64,000 bases of DNA, from the NCBI GenBank assembly GCA_033977485.1, contig CM066991.1, positions 52,616,850-52,680,849 of the forward strand. Direction: 5' to 3'. The notes beneath the pieces were generated by a model. The model had not been told where the DNA came from and made no database searches. It was given only the letters and a program-made list of their open reading frames with translations. Positions 10,433-21,660 of this stretch are shown here, piece after piece (position 1 is the stretch's first letter; every line of letters starts with the position of its first letter). Source of the stretch: Hydrangea macrophylla (taxonomy: Eukaryota > Streptophyta > Magnoliopsida > Cornales > Hydrangeaceae). A program made the position numbers and the translations under genes.

Positions 10433-11679
10433 TTTTAGAAACCATAGTTAGATTCACACTTGGACTCGTACATACGTACTTTTACAATTGTGTTCATTTT
10501 CACAGAAGTGCACTACCGAGACTCAGGCAACACTTCTATACATCTACCTAAGAGTGGACCCACACTTACTACAATGTGGCAGCCATGTACACCACCACCT
10601 TATGCCACCCTATACCTACCCTTGGACACACAAACATACACAAACACTTGCAAACCCATATATGTTGGACACACAACCAAACCAACCTCATTTCCTCCTT
10701 TATACAAACACTCTTACCCCCTCTTAACTCTCCCTTACACCTTCTCATTACACAGCATTACCATTCACACAGTTTATAGAGAGAACCTGAGAGTTATAGA
10801 GATAGAGTTTGGAAGAGAAAAATACCACTCACCCCCACACTCTCGACTTATACACAAACACATACCCTCACTGCCACTCCCTCTTTGTACACACACCCAC
10901 AGAAGACCAGACGAAGAAGAAGAAGAAGAAGAAGACTAGAAAAGAAGAAGAACATAGAGGATAGAGGAAGATGAAGAAGATCAGAGGAGAATGAGAGTGA
11001 ACCGAGACCCCCAGAGGTCAAACCCAACCTTTCCTTCATGTACTAACCCTCTGCATGTCATTTAGATGTCCCTAAGATCACATGCAAGCCCCCAAACAAA
11101 GCCTAAGGCTCTCGGCTTCATCAGATCACCATTAGAGCTCCACACTGGAGCTCAATTTTTGAATTACCACTATAGCCCCTAAAATCTATACCAAACAGAC
11201 CCTATTAGACCACTATAAACCCTATGAGATCAGTTTTTGAAATGGTGTATGTTTGGTCCAGCATGTAAACCATTATTCATATTTTTGGCCGATTGGGATA
11301 ATCAATTGGTTGGTATAGCAAACGAGATAACCAGACGTCCAGCTCCTAGTATGTTGTAGAGGGCCTCTAGATGAAGCTTTTAGTGTTGGTTTGGTGGATT
11401 TCCATAGAGAAACGAGCCCTGGAAGATTTTCCAATGAGGCAGGTGTTACCGACAGCATGTCAGCTCACCGGAGTAGACCCAATCCGGATAGTGTTACGGG
11501 TTATAACATTCGATTTGGATCAGGTCTGGGGATGGGTCACTCTATGTGTATGTGTATATGGGTTAGGGTTAGGGTTAGGGTTAGGGTCAGGTTAACTTAA
11601 ACTTGTGGGTATTTTAAGTAAGGTGACGTCATTTTGATGCCGGGTCGGTTCGTATGTATTTGGTTCAGGTCTAGTTGAA
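10433..11679 (+). mobile_element. A-family LTR copy A1, second segment
   Basis: It resumes the LTR cut at 1258 and parallels A2 from about 13330: a TCP-like GTGGACCCAC (10554-10563), a TATA-like stretch near 10698, GA-rich leader, CTATACCA and GGTGACGTCATTTTGA near the end. It is cut at 11679 by B, whose 3' end at 29497 is followed by more A-type sequence. It contains four TTAGGG units at 11560-11587. The ORFs here are low-complexity. Confidence 0.75.
10554..10563. promoter_or_regulatory. TCP-like site upstream of A1 TATA
   Basis: GTGGACCCAC satisfies both published TCP half-site consensus forms (GGNCCCAC and GTGGNCCC). It lies about 140 bp upstream of the TATA-like TTTATACAAA of this LTR. 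Confidence 0.5.
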
Positions 11680-13132
11680 TGTAGCACCCGTATTTTCGAT
11701 TATCTATAATGTAATTTCTAAATATATGTTATTAAAATTTTCTATATATGTAAATGAGGCTTCGAGAGTGCTTGACATTTCATATGTGTTCATACATTTC
11801 ACAATATAATTCATAGTCACAAAATAAAACTTCTTTGAATTAACAGACCCGAGCACTCAAGAAGTGCAAGCACTCAGAAGGAGCGATCGCTCGGGCTTAA
11901 AAATGTGTTAAATGACATTTTTGCCCCTGGGCACTAAAAATATATAAATTGCAGACCATTTTTTGCATTTTTCGTTTATGAAATCAAAGTGATAGTGAGA
12001 GGAGAGAGTTTTGTGAGTTCATGTCCATTTGTATACAAATCCTCATTCACTTCATGCATGTCCACCAATTCAACATCCACACATCATCTCGCACATGTTG
12101 AAGCTCTGGAACTAAACACTTGAAGAATCAATGGAGAATTGTTAGTTTTGGAAGCTTGCATGTGGAACTCTTAAAGCTTGATCAAGCTCAACACACACAT
12201 TTTCATCTCATTTCATCATCTATTTAGCCTTTGATCCTTTGTGATTACTACTTGTCACACACCATGTGTTCATATGCATGTAAATAATCTACAAATCTTG
12301 TTGCATATGATTAGTTTAACAAGTTTCAGCTTTAGACTGTCAAAATCATCATATCTTCTTAAAATCACATAAAATTTCATGATTCATTTGGTTTTGATCA
12401 ATTGATGAGGAGTACAAATCATATAAAATGTGCATATGAACATGTATGATTTGCTTAACAAGTTACATGTGTGGTTTGATTAGAGATTTCAAAGTTTTAT
12501 TATCAAAATCATATTTGTTTTACTACATAAAACAGTCTGCTGAGAATTTGCTAAACACGAGTGCTCGAGCAAGCACGAGTGCTCGAGCCTTGAGCACTCG
12601 AGTGGTCTGATCGCTCGAGCCTTGGAGTATTTGGAAAATTATTTTGCTTTATGACAAATTTAAGATGGTCTATGCTATGTTCTATGAGCTGGTTAGCTGA
12701 ACCTGAATTGTATATGATATGTATGAACACGCTTATTAATTCTGAAGTTGTTCTTCATGATTGTTTAGTTGTACCATGGTTAATTAAAATTAGATTTTAA
12801 CTTAGATGAATATTCAACGGTAATCTATTTGGTGGCGATTGATTAAAATACACCGGGTCGAATCACTAATGATGTAATGAAATATAATGCGCGAATAATG
12901 TACATAAAGGAATAAGTGCTAACAGTCATGTGAGACATGGTTGTGAAACATGGTTAAGTTGAACAACCTCAATGGTTGATTCATGTGTGGTGGTAATTGT
13001 GGCATGACCTTAACGGTCTTGTGGTCTATTGTGTCATGTGTTGGGCTGAGGTCTACATGTCATCGACTAAGGGTCATTTGTGACCTTAAAACATATTAAA
13101 GGGTCATTTGTGACCGTAAAACATATTAAAGG
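11680..13132 (+). mobile_element. 5' LTR of B, truncated
   Basis: It aligns from its first base with the B 3' LTR at 27232 (shared start TGTAGCACCCGTATTTTC). It keeps a palindrome cluster (11851-11896), a TATA box (TATATAAATT from 11941), a second cluster in the leader (12558-12621) and the beginning of a 30-bp repeat (GGGTCATTTGTGACC, from about 13070). It is cut at 13132 by the A2 LTR; the rest is not found in the window. Confidence 0.85.
11851..11948 (+). promoter_or_regulatory. B LTR promoter: CTCGAG/GATCGC-type palindromes plus TATA
   Basis: GAGCACTC, AAGCACTC and GAGCGATCGCTC lie directly upstream of TATATAAATT (11941). The 3' LTR copy has the same arrangement (GAGCGCTCGAG from 27403, TATAAATA 27495-27502). 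The palindromes recur at 12558-12621 and 28118-28185, downstream of the TATA in the predicted leader. Confidence 0.6.
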
Positions 13133-13471
13133 TGTAGCACCCAGAATTTTCTACAAATTCCATATAGGAATTTAAAACAGTGACGTCACCCAGGATGAAG
13201 TTACAGAAGGCCCATTAGGGTGACCATAATTAGGAGTCCTTAGTAGGATCCTTAGTAATCGTCTTAACGACGACTACGTCAATTTAAATCTAGGACTTAT
13301 TAGAATAGACGTAACCCCGACGCGCATAGTTTCTAAGTTAGAAACTATAGACGTATTTGAATATAGGCATGTGTATAGCCTCACCAATTCATATCTTATA
13401 TCTGCATGCACTTTCGCAGTGTTGCACTTATACCATGATTCAGCAGCACATTCCAGTACACCAACTCAAGA

Positions 13472-13637
13472 GTGGGACCCACACTACCACTTGGCAGTTA
13501 AGTGGACCCCACCCTAATAATCTACCCTTGGATACACACAACATACACATGCACGTACTTTGGGACTCAAGAACACATCCATATGCACAACCTGAGAATG
13601 GGACCCACACCCCCCTTGACGATCATGTGGACCCCAC
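13472..13637. promoter_or_regulatory. Array of four TCP-type sites upstream of A2 TATA
   Basis: GTGGGACCCAC (13472-13482, a perfect GTGGGNCCCAC palindrome), GTGGACCCCAC (13502-13512), GGACCCAC (13601-13608) and GTGGACCCCAC (13627-13637). TATAAATG follows at 13721. TCP transcription factors are known to bind GGNCCCAC and GTGGNCCC; function in this LTR is inferred. Confidence 0.6.
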
Positions 13638-15102
13638 ACTTATCTACCCTTGGACACATATACATACATGTGCACCTTGTGCACACATTGCACCCAACCA
13701 AACCTCCCTCACCTTTCCTCTATAAATGCACCCCCTCACCCTCTCATGTATCACCCCCACCTCTCCACAATCTGCCTATACAGATTGTATAGAATGAGAG
13801 AGCCCGAGAGTTGTTAGTGAGAGAAACCCCTCACCCACATTCTTGGTTCAAACACCTCACACTCACTCACCCGCATACACTCTCTCCCTCTCTACATTAC
13901 CCTCTCTGTCCACTCCTCTCTTAACACACACACATACCCCTCAGACCAGAGGAAGGAGAAGAAGAAGACTGGAGAAGCAGAAGAGACACAGAGGAGAGAG
14001 AAAGAAGAAGATCGGAGAAGATATAGAGAGTTGTGGTAAACCAAGGCAACCTGAGGTAAACCCAACCCCTCTCACACATTCTTGAGCATCTGCATGTCAC
14101 TTAGGAACCCCTGGACCTGCATGCAAGCTTCCAAACAGAGCCCTAAGCTCTGGATATGCTCCGACCATCCATTAGAGCTCAAGATTGAGCTTGATTTACA
14201 AATCACAAACAAGGCCCCTAAAATCTATACCATTCAGGCCTACTTGGTCCCAGAAGAACCCCAATGTAGCAGGTTTGGATTTAGGTGACGTTTGGATGGC
14301 CATGCAGGCCATTATTCTCTTTAATGGACGAAACAATAATCACTTGGTAGGACCACCAAATGAATGAACCGGACGTTAGGCTTATAGTATGTTGTAGAGG
14401 GAGAGATTCCGGTCAATTTCCCGTTGACCTCATCAATTTTGGTTGAGAGACGAAGGAGATATGAAGAGAGAGAAAGTGTCCGGCGAGGCCCGACTTTCCG
14501 GCGACGAACAGCTCGCCGGAGAAGAAGAAGAGACCCGAGTGAGTTTCGGGTTATAACAACCGGGTTAGGGTCGGGTTAGGATGTGTGTGTAATAGGGTCA
14601 GGGTTTGGGTTTGGGCCGGGTTAAGTTAACCCGTGGGTTAACTTAAGTGGGACGACGTCGTTTTGACGTCGGGTAGGGTTTCGGGTTTTGGGGCGAGTTG
14701 TGTTGTGTCTGGGAATGGGTTAGGCTTTGGGTCGGGTTCAGTCCGGGTTTGGGGTAGCGGGGTGGGTTAGTTAGTGAGAGGAGTTAGGTCTCGGGTTCGA
14801 GTTAGGTTTGACCCGGTTGGGTTGCTAGGACGGGTTAGTTTGTGTCTGTGGTTGGGTTCGGGTTTGGGTTAACGGGTAGGTTTAGATTGTGAGTGTATCT
14901 GGGTTTCGGGTTTGGGTTAGGATCAACCCGAATGGGTTTTGGGTTGGGTTTAGTTGTGAGTTAAAATGGGTAGTCCATTTAGAATTTGGTTGGATCGGGT
15001 CTGACCCATCGGGTCACGCGTTTGGATCCCCTTGAGAGTGTATTTGGGTAACCCGTTTACCCATGGGTCGGTTCGGGTCGACCCGTCGGGTCTGTGGATT
15101 TG

Positions 15103-15103
<1 letters not shown>

Positions 15104-15144
<41 letters not shown>

Positions 15145-15171
15145 GTTATTAGTATTATTATTATTATTATT
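15104..15171. repeat. (ATT)n microsatellite in A2 LTR
   Basis: Roughly 22 TTA/ATT units with a few interruptions, at the junction between the G-rich and AT-rich parts of the LTR. Confidence 0.95.
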
Positions 15172-16910
15172 AATTTTAATTACTTTAAAAATGATTTAAA
15201 TTATTTTAATAATTATAAATGGGTTATAATTAATACCGTTAATGTTTTATATTATATAATATTATTTTAATATTATGTATATCATTATTATATTGTATAT
15301 ATCATATATTTATTATTTATATAATTAATATAAATAATAAATACCAGTTTTAAATAGTTTTAAATAGTTAATAAATACCTACGTGTATTTATAAATTCTA
15401 GAAAATTAGGGTAATGACCCTGTGACTACTTTATTACATAATGTAAGTTATAAAGCTATAATATTATAGTCTAGTATTTTTAATAATTAATAATGAGCTA
15501 TTTTATGAGTATATGAATTATTAAAAATACCAAACGAGCTCCGAAAATTATGAAATAAATACTGGTGGTGTATTTTAATATTTAGTATTTAATAAAAATA
15601 CTTCTAAGCACTGATATCTTAGTATAATTATAATTACATATTTAAATCCCGTTTCGGGTATTTTCTGGTATATATTATCTTCAATAATTCATAATAAATA
15701 ATCTAGGACTCCGAAAATTACGCGGTCAGTTCCCAGAGTCTTAAATTAATGTCTAGAACATTCCCGTAAAGTTTGGGGACTTTTCGACTCGGTCGAAAAA
15801 TACCGCCTGTCTTTTAAGGCCTGCATTAGTGTAGTAAGCCCTGCATATTACCTCATAAAACGTGACGGACTCCGATTTGAGTCTAGTCAATGGCGTTGAA
15901 CTTAGAATGGCACGTAGATCACTACCTTGAGGTTTATGACCTCATTTGATAAAATTATCATTTTGCCCCTATAGTTGTACTCATACATTATTACTGTTTA
16001 TTCTGTTTATTATTGTAGAACTTGAAGGTTATCCGTTTTTAGAGGATCGGTGACTCAAGGTGAGTTTCCTTACCTCACTCTAATCCTAAAAAGATGAATA
16101 TAAGTTGTTTAAAAGCTACCTGTATGATATTTTGTATAAGTGATAAGCTGATTTATGATGTCAAGTGTATTTCCAATAATTATAAGATGTTTAAAAGCAT
16201 GTTATGGTAGTGCTATCGCATACGTGAGCATGTCAAGGGTTTTATCTATATGTTCATCGGTATCAATTCCATGTTATGTGATCCATGCTCTATATGTTAC
16301 ATTTCTGCTGCTTACTGTTAAATACACGTTTTACGATGTTGATGACTGGAATAGATAACGCATGCCATGTTAATAAGAAAGAGAAATGAAAGTAGATTTG
16401 CATGTGCATATTGACAATTGACACACGTGCATTTCATGACATGTGTCAGTGTGCGTTGCATGAGAGAAAGAAGTGTTTGATGAGGATGTGAATGAGATGA
16501 GATAGATGAACGTGAAAGAGATGTGAATATTGGATCCGATGGATCAACGGCTGACAAGCCGGGTGGACATGGATGGTTAGGGTTCCTAGCGCGTGTTGTC
16601 AAGTGGATGAGAAAGAAAAGGCGAATGATGAGATTGAGTTGATGAGTCAAAATGATTTGGTTTGGAAGTTTTGATTTTAAAATAAAATGGTTTTGAAAAG
16701 TATCTGTTTTAAAAGCAAGTGTCTTTGAAAAGAGTTGGGAGTGAGTCTTATTGGTCATGCATTTGCACGCACGAGTTATAATAAGGAGAATGTATTCTAT
16801 GATGTTATGTTTATCTGATTACCTGTCTTGTTGAGACCTCTGTTATGCCCGTAGTGAGAATGCGTCTTTTGATAAGAGAATAACCATACCTTAAAGTACT
16901 AAAACTATGA

Positions 16911-17567
16911 CGTGAGTTGGAAAGATTTTTGCAGAAGTGAATTTCAAAGCGATTTTTCAGAAGGGATATTCCCAGAATTTTCAAAAAACTCGGGTTTTTC
17001 AAAGAAATGTTTGTATTTTCAAAATTTTCAAAATTGTTCTTGAATAATGATTGGATGTTCGGATAAAGACCATACTACCCTAGAGGAATCTATCATACAA
17101 GGTTTGATGATGCCTTTGCATACACGTCCTCATCATCCACATAATCCCTTACGGGCAAATGCAAATAATTAATCACATTGTCCTAATCAAAGATGAAAAT
17201 CAAGATCCTGATTGAAGGGTTCTATAGAAGCTATATACAAAGGCCGGGTTTTAGTCTCATAAAGGGTCCATTAGCAAGCTCAACGGTATGGGTGACCGCC
17301 TCCCCGAGGGCGTGCCGTTCACACATGGGCTCTATATACCGCACACGGTACAAGGCTAACGGTGACTACATGCTACCAAAACTCTTGACGAATAGAGGAA
17401 AGGGGGCCCTCCACCCACAAGGCAATGGTCTCAAGCAGTTGTGGTGAAAGAACAATGCAAGTGCAAATGCAGGCATAAACAACATGATTATCGAATTAAT
17501 AACAAGGATATTCATTGGCTCAAGTCAAACCCTTGAAGAACAAGAAACTATAAGTTTCATGTTCAAA
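16911..17567 (-). other. G leader, truncated at its left end
   Basis: In minus orientation this is the untranslated stretch downstream of the G primer site. It resembles the E leader (52700-53276), including AAGGCCGGGTTTT, GGTTCTAT.GAAGCTAT and a paragraph of CATGGGCTCTATATACC type. No gag follows; A2 sequence is met near 16910, so the body of G has been deleted. Confidence 0.6.
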
Positions 17568-17585
17568 TCCCCAGTAGAGTCGCCA
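17568..17585 (-). other. Primer-binding site of G (tRNA-Arg type)
   Basis: The minus strand reads TGGCGACTCTACTGGGGA, three bases inside the LTR. It matches the 3' end of plant tRNA-Arg and the tRNA-Arg primer site described for Ogre elements. Similarity to the tRNA T-arm and beyond continues in weaker form to about 17550. Confidence 0.8.
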
Positions 17586-17588
17586 TAT

Positions 17589-20500
17589 TGTGGACCACCG
17601 GATCCGAGGTCCTGGCATCTTCCCTCGATAGTGTCCCGGGACGGATCCCAAGGAGCACACTTCAAGGAAGACTAGGACTTCCTCACGCGATCCGAGAGAC
17701 AAAGAGTCGCCTCCTAATTTTTATCGGGAATTAGAAAACCCAAGTTTGACTCGCCTAAAATTGAATAAGGTTACTCGCCCTTCATTACCAGAAACTAGGT
17801 TCAGAGGTCTTGGTACGAGAGGGGAAGGAGCCCAAGTAGGACTAAAGCACCCCATCCTCGCCCTACCGAATGGTAGGCCTTAATTCAAATATCCTAATTC
17901 TTAATTCATAATTGGTGTTGTTTCCTCAAACATACTAGATAATATATACATATCAAAAGGGAACATCTAAGGAAAATCATGTCAAGAGATTAAATCAAGT
18001 AGAAGTCGGATGCACATGCAATACAAGAGAGAGGTATACTTACAGTGGCTAGTCCCGCCTGGGACCGATGCAAATAAAGGAAACATGTCATGATATGCAA
18101 AAGGGAATAAGGAGACTTACATTGGGTTGACTCAAGCAGAATTGCAAAAGCAAAAAGAAGTGAAAACGTGTAATGCAATCATGTAACAATCCTAGATAAG
18201 ATGTCTCTAACAATAAGCATATAAACGAAGACTATCCTAAAGGAATTGTGTCGTTGAAAACAAGTTGTAAACCTAGAAAAATTATAATAGAAAGGATAGA
18301 GAAGGTACATGATACATGGGCACTAAGCCACATGTAGATGAGGCAAGATCATAAATCAAAGTTCGGATCCACGGCATTCAATTCTTTGCACTAACATACC
18401 AATGAATACCCAAGCATTGCAAAAACACAAGCAAACATATGGCATGCATGAAAAGCAAGTAGAAAATGTCATCAATCAAATTTCCAGATTCAGCACCCTC
18501 TAATGAATCCTATCAAAAGTGGTCTTAAACATGAGCTGGGTTAAAACCCTTTTCCAGAAAGTTAGATACACGTCTTAGGGAACTTCTCCAAAAAGTAGAA
18601 CCTCTTTACCATTTATGAATGAGAGAAATAAGAGTTTTGGGAACAGTGGATCAGGACTGTCCACTGTTCTCGTAAAAATCATAATTAATTCTACAAAAAT
18701 CATGTGAAGCTCTATTTAGTGTCAAAAGAAAGCTCTACAAAAATAATCCCATGGACATGCCATGATATTAAGGGTTCTAAAAAAGTGTTTTAAACAGACT
18801 CTATTATTCCAGAAGTTTGGTATCATTTAACAAAAGAATGCAAAACGATAATAGAAGCATAATAGAAGTTCATGAATCATGTTAATCAAGTAGATATAAG
18901 CTATTGATCTCTCATCCAATTATCGTAGATGATTTCTAAACCAAGTTTTATTCATCAATTCTTATTTAGTGATCAAGGTATGACCATTTTGTATACATAA
19001 TCATAATTGTAATTAAACTTTAGAAAATTCCAGAATAGTAATATCAACTTCAAACGCTTAGAAAACAATCTTAACTCGATCGTATGCTCACGATTTTACA
19101 TCGACATATAGATACATGAGTTAAGAATCATCCCCAAAAAGCGGAATGTCAATAACTATTATAGATTTTTTGAAATTCAAGCACAAAGAGATTATGTTCA
19201 AATCTGTCAACCGATTTCTCAACAATTTCTAAAAATAGCATATGAATCCTAGAAGTTCTCAAAATGGACCGGATGAAAGCTAATTCATCAAAGTTTACCC
19301 AAAAAATTTGAAATCCATCAAACTATGGGTTTTGATGGACCAAATCTTATGGACAAAAGCAATCTGTTTTGCTGAATTTTAACTAGTTCATTTTAAAGTG
19401 TGAGGAAAACATCTTAGGTGTTGATTGAAGCTTATTAGAGAGATCAAATTCATAGATCTACTTGACTATCATGATTTTCAATCAATTGAGCCCTCAAGTT
19501 CTATGAAGAACTTTAGATCATGGATCAAAGGGACTTACAAATATCATATTGGAGATGAAATTCAATATGAATTCTAGGTAATAAAAATAATCAAGAGATG
19601 GGTATGAACATAGGAATCATCCCTCTCATAGATCATACTTCTAAACCATCATATAATTCAAAATAGATATATATAATCATGTATGCATGAATCTAAAACT
19701 AGAATAGAAAGAGGAAATCAAAATTGAAAATCAAATTGAAAATCAATCTCTAATTATGAATTATCAATGAAAATCAAAAGAGATTTCGATCTAGCCATGT
19801 GAGTGTGTGAAGAACAAGAGATGAAGAAGATGAGTGTTCTAACAAATCAAATAAAATTAAGCTAGATCCAAATCTTATAGATCTATACATGTATAAAATA
19901 GGAATTAGAGATGAATTATAGTGTTTACCTCTTGGAGGATTCTCAATTTTGTAATCAAAGTTGATTTGAAGATCTTCTTCTTCAAGTGTACTTCAAGCTC
20001 TTCAAATATTCATCCATGGAAGTTGAGGGAGGCAATTGATGTTCAATTCATGATCTAATTACCCTAAGATTAGTTTTCTAAACTTTAATTCATAATTCTC
20101 TCTCTCTAGAATTCTCTCTTAATTGAAAGTATCTTTAAAGTGTACTTGTATCTCTCTTGTATATTCTAAGTGCACTCTCCTATAGGTACTCCAAGATACT
20201 TCAAGATGATTCTCCCCCCCCCCCCCCCCCCTCTCTCTTAAGATGATCTTATATGGATCTATATATAGAGTTTTGAAGACTTAGCTCTTAAGGTACAGGG
20301 TTAAAACATGATTTTTAGAGCTTAAAAGAGAGTTAAAATGGCTATTTCGGCGTCTAAACGTAATTTCCAGGCAAGTCCCTTGTAGTGGGAGCCTTCTAGA
20401 AGAGTTTGGAACCAGAAAAACCTGATGGGGAACACTCCTCATAGGTGGCGGTTATGGGGGGAACTGCCACCCCACTTGTGGGACCTGCCATCTCCATTTT

Positions 20501-21054
20501 GGGCTCCCCTGGTTGCCCACAAGCCCTGTTTCAAAAATTACGCGCACTGCTTTTCCAGATTTTTGTAAAAATGCTTTTTGGTGTCCAAAATCGTCCGTTT
20601 ATATACCGTTGGAAAGCTGTCAAGTTGAATTTCAGTATAAAAATATTTCAGGAGGTTTTGAAATGAGAATTGAAGTCCAATTAAAGCCCGAAAGTCCTCC
20701 AGAACTTTCGTCGTCTTTTTGAAATCAAACGACGTCTTTTTCAAAATTGCTTTCAAATGTGTGTCGATTTCAAACTTTTCTTTAAAATTGAATCTCTGGA
20801 TACCTAGAATACTGCGTTTAGAACACTTAATGTTCATACAACCTTGAGTGAATATGAATTCTGAGAGACGATTTTGACAAAATCGGGATTTATCCATGGA
20901 AAATGGCTTTTCTGAGCTTGAAGTCACTTTCCGAAGTTTGATCTTTTGATTGTGTGGAATTCTATACCTTCCACGGGGTACTTTTCATCATCGAATCCTC
21001 CAAGACATTGTCCACCCTAAATCCTATCAGTGTGGTCAAAATTAGGTGTCTACA
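17589..21054 (-). mobile_element. 5' LTR of element G (Tat/Ogre-like, 3466 bp)
   Basis: In element orientation it runs from TGTAGACACCTAATTTTGAC to CGGTGGTCCACA. The primer site lies just beyond its end. It parallels the E LTR (53330-56485): same termini, same position of the TATA box (20259-20269 here) and the same GGGGAAGGAGCCC segment near its end. It contains an 18-C tract at 20214-20231. No coding region is supported; ORFs at 20445-20927 are chance frames. Confidence 0.82.
20214..20231. repeat. Poly-C tract
   Basis: Eighteen consecutive C residues followed by CTCTCTCT, inside the G LTR just left of the TATA-like sequence. The length may be inaccurate in the assembly. Confidence 0.95.
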
Positions 21055-21660
21055 CATATCTGTTCTGATTCTTCAGATGTGGATGACCTTTTCGGTGATG
21101 ACCCTACTATCATTGATGGCCCTTATGGCGATCCACCTACTTCTTCTGAGTCGTCTTCGTCCTCTGAATCAGCCGATTCCTCGACCGATGATGATATGCC
21201 TGAGGTTAATAAGGGAGTACTTTCGGGTCTAGCTGCCATTTCATTGTCAGACCCTATATCGACCGATGTACCTACACTTGAGGTTACCTATCCCTATAGG
21301 GACCTCCCTGATTATGTGCCGGACATTGTTCGACAACATTCGGGTCACCTTGACTGGTCGCCTGAGGATATTGCTTCGATTTTTGCACCTTATTCCGGTC
21401 CTGAGGATGATGAGGTTGATTTGGGTCTGGGTATCATTGAAGAGGCTAAGGTGGCTGTGGTTTCGGAGTTTCATGCTGAGGACGATTATGATGAGATGGG
21501 ATCGCCGTTCGACCCTGCGGAGTATCCGGAGTGGGAGCTGGTGGATTGGTACTTCCGAGCTGGTGTGCCACTCCCTTCAGATGTTTTTCATGGCACGGAC
21601 GTCCTGGTCATCTTCTATGAGGATTACATCCATGTCATTGTTATGTTCCCACCTGCATAG
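21055..21660 (+). CDS. Acidic ORF of element F, unknown function
   Basis: About 200 codons of open frame; the start is lost at the G LTR junction (the apparent GTG start at 21046 is LTR sequence). The N-terminus is Ser/Asp-rich (SSESSSSSESADSSTDDD). The centre reads LDWSPEDIASIFAPYSGP followed by an acidic EVDL, and the C-terminus is rich in aromatic residues (LVDWYFRAG, VLVIFYEDYIHVIVMF). A related centre occurs on the minus strand at 46263-46724 (PPWTADEIAFCFAPYQGP). I do not recognise the family. Its location, downstream of where pol would be and upstream of the polypurine tract, fits an accessory ORF of Tat-like elements. The frame is free of stops. Confidence 0.55.
   Translation, partial: HICSDSSDVDDLFGDDPTIIDGPYGDPPTSSESSSSSESADSSTDDDMPEVNKGVLSGLAAISLSDPISTDVPTLEVTYPYRDLPDYVPDIVRQHSGHLDWSPEDIASIFAPYSGPEDDEVDLGLGIIEEAKVAVVSEFHAEDDYDEMGSPFDPAEYPEWELVDWYFRAGVPLPSDVFHGTDVLVIFYEDYIHVIVMFPPA

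Larger units (their letters stand above)
13133..16910 (+). mobile_element. A-family LTR copy A2
   Basis: It starts TGTAGCACCCAG within the B 5' LTR. It holds four TCP-like sites upstream of a TATA box (13719-13727), a G-rich block of GGGTTAGG/TCGGGTT units (about 14550-15090), an (ATT)n microsatellite and an AT-rich block. The end (CTCCGATTTGAGTCTAG onward) is shared with the fragment at 56826. Near 16910 the match to other LTR ends stops and G leader sequence begins, so the 3' terminus is lost. No coding region is supported. Confidence 0.75.

Noticed and set aside
11560..11587. TTAGGG repeats as a telomere or interstitial telomere
   Set aside because: Only four units, not the usual plant TTTAGGG, and embedded in an LTR full of GGGTT variants.
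13357..14367. Several ORFs in the A2 leader
   Set aside because: Low-complexity Pro/His/Thr or Arg/Lys translations of CA- and GA-rich LTR sequence, without domain or consistent phase in A1.
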